Source: Chrysomallon squamiferum | Taxonomy: Eukaryota > Mollusca > Gastropoda > Neomphalida > Peltospiridae | Assembly: GCA_012295275.1 (NCBI GenBank) | Contig: CM022672.1 | Coordinates: forward strand, 21,940,628 to 22,004,627 | Direction of reading: 5' to 3' | Length of the DNA: 64,000 nucleotides | Shown: positions 23,460-64,000 of the stretch, one piece after another | How the letters are laid out: each line of letters starts with the position of its first letter | Position numbering within the stretch: position 1 is the stretch's first letter | The notes under the pieces: model-generated | What the model was told of the DNA's origin: nothing | The model's database searches: none | What the model saw: only the letters and a program-made list of their open reading frames with translations | Position numbers and translations under genes: made by a program

Positions 23460-24227
23460 AGTATCTCCACTGAATGCAAGAGGAATTTATATATATAACT
23501 TATAAATAAATAAATAAATAAATAATAATAATAAAATATAAAAATAACCAACCAACCAACAAACAAAGTATTCTCTGATGAATACGTGTGAGATAGTTAC
23601 AATTAACATGTATAAATTAAACAAAACAACAACAGTTAGTCAAAAGAACAATTTTTTTTTTTCACACACAATGAATACCAATCATTCTGAATAAATCCTG
23701 TGAGAAAAGTATATATTTTTTTTTATCTGGTTGAATTTTATCATTATTATTATTATTATCTTCTTTTTTTTTTTAAATCTTCTAAACATGTACACATAAC
23801 AAATGCATTCCATTGAGCATTGCTTAGGAATAAAGCACTTCTGGGTCATGTACTACTGTATAAACAAACTGACCTCTATCTAAGTAAGAAAAAACAAATG
23901 GAACAACAACAACAACAACAACAACAGACATTGAGAACATTGGTTATTTTCATCCATGGTATTTGGACCTCATAAATATGATGATATCACCATAGAAAAG
24001 AAAAGACACACATAAAAAAAAAAATCACATAATATTCTGTACATCAGTCATGTTCACTTAGAAAGATGTGCACACATGAACTATGAAAATGCGATGGAAT
24101 TTGCTGGAAGTATTTGGAATACATCATACTTTTTTGTTTGTTTGTTTGTTTTTGTTTCTTCTTTGCATTTGGAAATTTTCATACATGTAGTGATAGAGAC
24201 ATGTATGAATGGAAATTCATTAAGTTT

Positions 24228-24229
<2 letters not shown>

Positions 24230-24268
<39 letters not shown>
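24230..24268. repeat. (TA)n microsatellite in Cav2 3' UTR
   Basis: About 38 bp TA run 50 bp past the Cav2 stop codon. Confidence 0.95.
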
Positions 24269-24270
<2 letters not shown>

Positions 24271-24318
24271 CTATATAAAAAAAAAGAAGGTAAAATGTCT
24301 GTCTACAGTAAATACTTA

Positions 24319-62203
<37,885 letters not shown>

Positions 62204-63877
62204 CTGAAAATGTAGAAAAAATACAGTTCATATATAATCATAATTAACTGAATAAATTACATAATTATCTATTCAATAAAAACTTCAAAACATTTTTTTT
62301 GTTATATAATACTTGCTTAAAGTAGACAGAAATTATAATACAATTTAGATTTTAAAAAATATTTTATATTTGTTCATGTTTTAAAATTAATTATAAAAAT
62401 TATATTTAATAATTTTTAGAATATTTTTATCCTTTTAAAAAAAGACATCTATATATTATTTAGATTTTAATTTCATCAATCCATTTATCTATTTGAGACT
62501 GACTTAATTTATATAATGATTACTGTTTATTAAATCGTTTTATATATAAATAAAGTCACACATTTATTTTTATAAATAGCATTGACAACAATTCAGAAAG
62601 AGGGTTAAAGCTTTCAGAACAGCAATACATGTCATTATTGGACTAGATTAATAATCTTAAAATAAACAGTGATAATAATGATCTAATTTTGCTTATTTAA
62701 AAAAAAATTAATTTCTTTTTTTTTTCTATTCTTAATTTTTAAGACATCTTTTTAATTGAATTACGCTGATTAAATATATTATTTTGTAAACAATTTTTTT
62801 TTTTTTTAAAGTAGAAATAAATAAAGAAAGAAAGAAAAAAATGACTAAAAACACAGTTTTCAATGTCTTCAGCTTATTATAATTAATTTAATAATTTAGA
62901 AAAATTATTAACAATTTAAAACAACACTGAAGTATGTCTTCTCTGTGTTTTTTGTTGGTTTTTGGGTTGTTGGTTTTTTGCAAAGCCAAAATGTCAAATC
63001 CTGCTTGCAACAACATTTTTTATTTTTTTCACATGAATTTGTATTCTAACTGAAAGTTTATTTCTAAATAATCTAGTCCAATAAAATTTATCACAAAACC
63101 AAGCAAGTTTCAACATTTTTGTATGAATATTTATTGTGAAAAGAGGCATTATAAATTTCTTCAAATCATTTTTATCAAATCTTTTATATTGATATTTGAA
63201 TGAAATGATACAGTGAACTGGTACCTTTATTTAATAAAAAAAAAAATATTATAAATAATAATGTAATAATTCCTAAACAGAATAAAGTATATGTTACAAA
63301 ATAATCCATTAATTTTTATTACACATAGATCAATGAGAATCTAAATTAAAATAAGCAATTTATAAAAATGTTTTGTTTGTCTATGAGGTTAATTTTACAG
63401 TTTTTAAATTGTTATTATTATTTATTATTATTATTTTTTTTTTTTTTTTGCATAATATATAGTATTAAAGTATTTTCATATATTTTAACTGATACAAATT
63501 ATTGGAAATTTATAATGCCCCTTTAATTTTTTTTTTTTTTTTTTTTTCAAATCTGCTTATATAAATATATTATTAGCAAAAAACAAGAGTACAATGAAGT
63601 TTTACATCAGAATGCTTTGTGTGTAATTGCCAACAAGAAAAAACAAAAGTCAAGCAGAAAGAGTGCTGGTGCAAAACATGCAAGAAATTATATAAATATC
63701 AAAAGCAGGGGATTGGGGGAAAAAAACAAATAAAACTTAAATGTGGACAGAATGTTTCAACTATTCATATGTTCTTTATTAAAAAAAAAAAAAAAAAAAA
63801 AAAATTCCTGGTATATCTAAAATATGGATTTAACTTTCTTTGTTATTTTTAAACAGGTTTTTATATATATAAATATA

Positions 63878-63915
<38 letters not shown>

Positions 63916-64000
63916 TTATGTGTTAGGAATATAATAATGTATAGCTCAGTGATGCCAAGGCAAATTAAAATCCTATGTATTAATGTTATAATACTAAAAA
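62204..64000. other. CACNA1 (Cav2): Cav2 intron upstream of repeat IV S2-S3 exon
   Basis: Only AT-rich sequence, homopolymers and a (TA)n tract at about 63866-63912. The expected repeat-IV S1-S2 exon is not in the window. Confidence 0.75.

Larger units (their letters stand above)
13032..24318. other. Intergenic region between HEX and Cav2
   Basis: About 11 kb with no coding sequence I can support apart from the tentative exon at 14022. It should hold the HEX promoter just above 13031 and the Cav2 3' UTR just below 24319. Contents are (TG)n/(GA)n near 13224-13291, TGTA/TATG-rich sequence 14370-14740, (CA)n 16192-16237, (TG)n 18253-18287, a degenerate tandem repeat 20590-21245 and (TAAA)n tracts near 23.1 and 23.4 kb. 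Confidence 0.7.

Overview
The window is animal nuclear DNA: very AT-rich, intron-rich and full of microsatellites. It carries no bacterial, phage or CRISPR features. Exons have GT-AG borders and higher GC than the introns. Both recognisable genes are conserved animal families. An invertebrate is clear; a lophotrochozoan, most likely a mollusc, is my inference and is not proven.

Layout, both genes on the minus strand. (1) 1-4968 is repeat-rich with no gene I can support. (2) 4969-13031 is a lysosomal-type beta-hexosaminidase (GH20). I reconstruct eleven complete coding exons plus a fragment of a twelfth. The fragment's upstream part, which should encode the conserved GGEA.xWGEY segment, cannot be found. 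(3) 13032-24318 is intergenic, with a CRE-bearing possible promoter near 13.9-14.04 kb and a degenerate ~60 bp tandem repeat at 20.6-21.25 kb. (4) 24319 to beyond 62203 is the 3' portion of a presynaptic Cav2-type voltage-gated calcium channel alpha-1 gene, from repeat IV segments S2/S3 to a C-terminal DDWC. I resolve 21 coding exons, two of them alternatives; the 5' part lies beyond the window. (5) 62204-64000 is intron of that gene with no exon seen.

The most interesting points are these. Two tandem 117-nt exons encode alternative repeat-IV S4 voltage sensors and are separated by only 51 nt, a layout typical of mutually exclusive splicing. A 4-mismatch partial copy of the repeat-IV pore-helix exon lacks its donor and sits out of order. 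Two 15-nt acidic microexons lie in the C-terminal tail. A one-base frameshift in the last exon would cut off the RIM-BP- and PDZ-binding motifs. Complementary (GA)n and (CT)n tracts flank hexosaminidase exon 7. Several intronic minisatellites (60-150 bp units) are also present.

The two genes do not form a functional unit. The hexosaminidase removes terminal N-acetylhexosamines, normally in the lysosome. The channel admits calcium for neurotransmitter release. Their adjacency is just gene order. All homology calls come from recognising family motifs by eye; no search was run.
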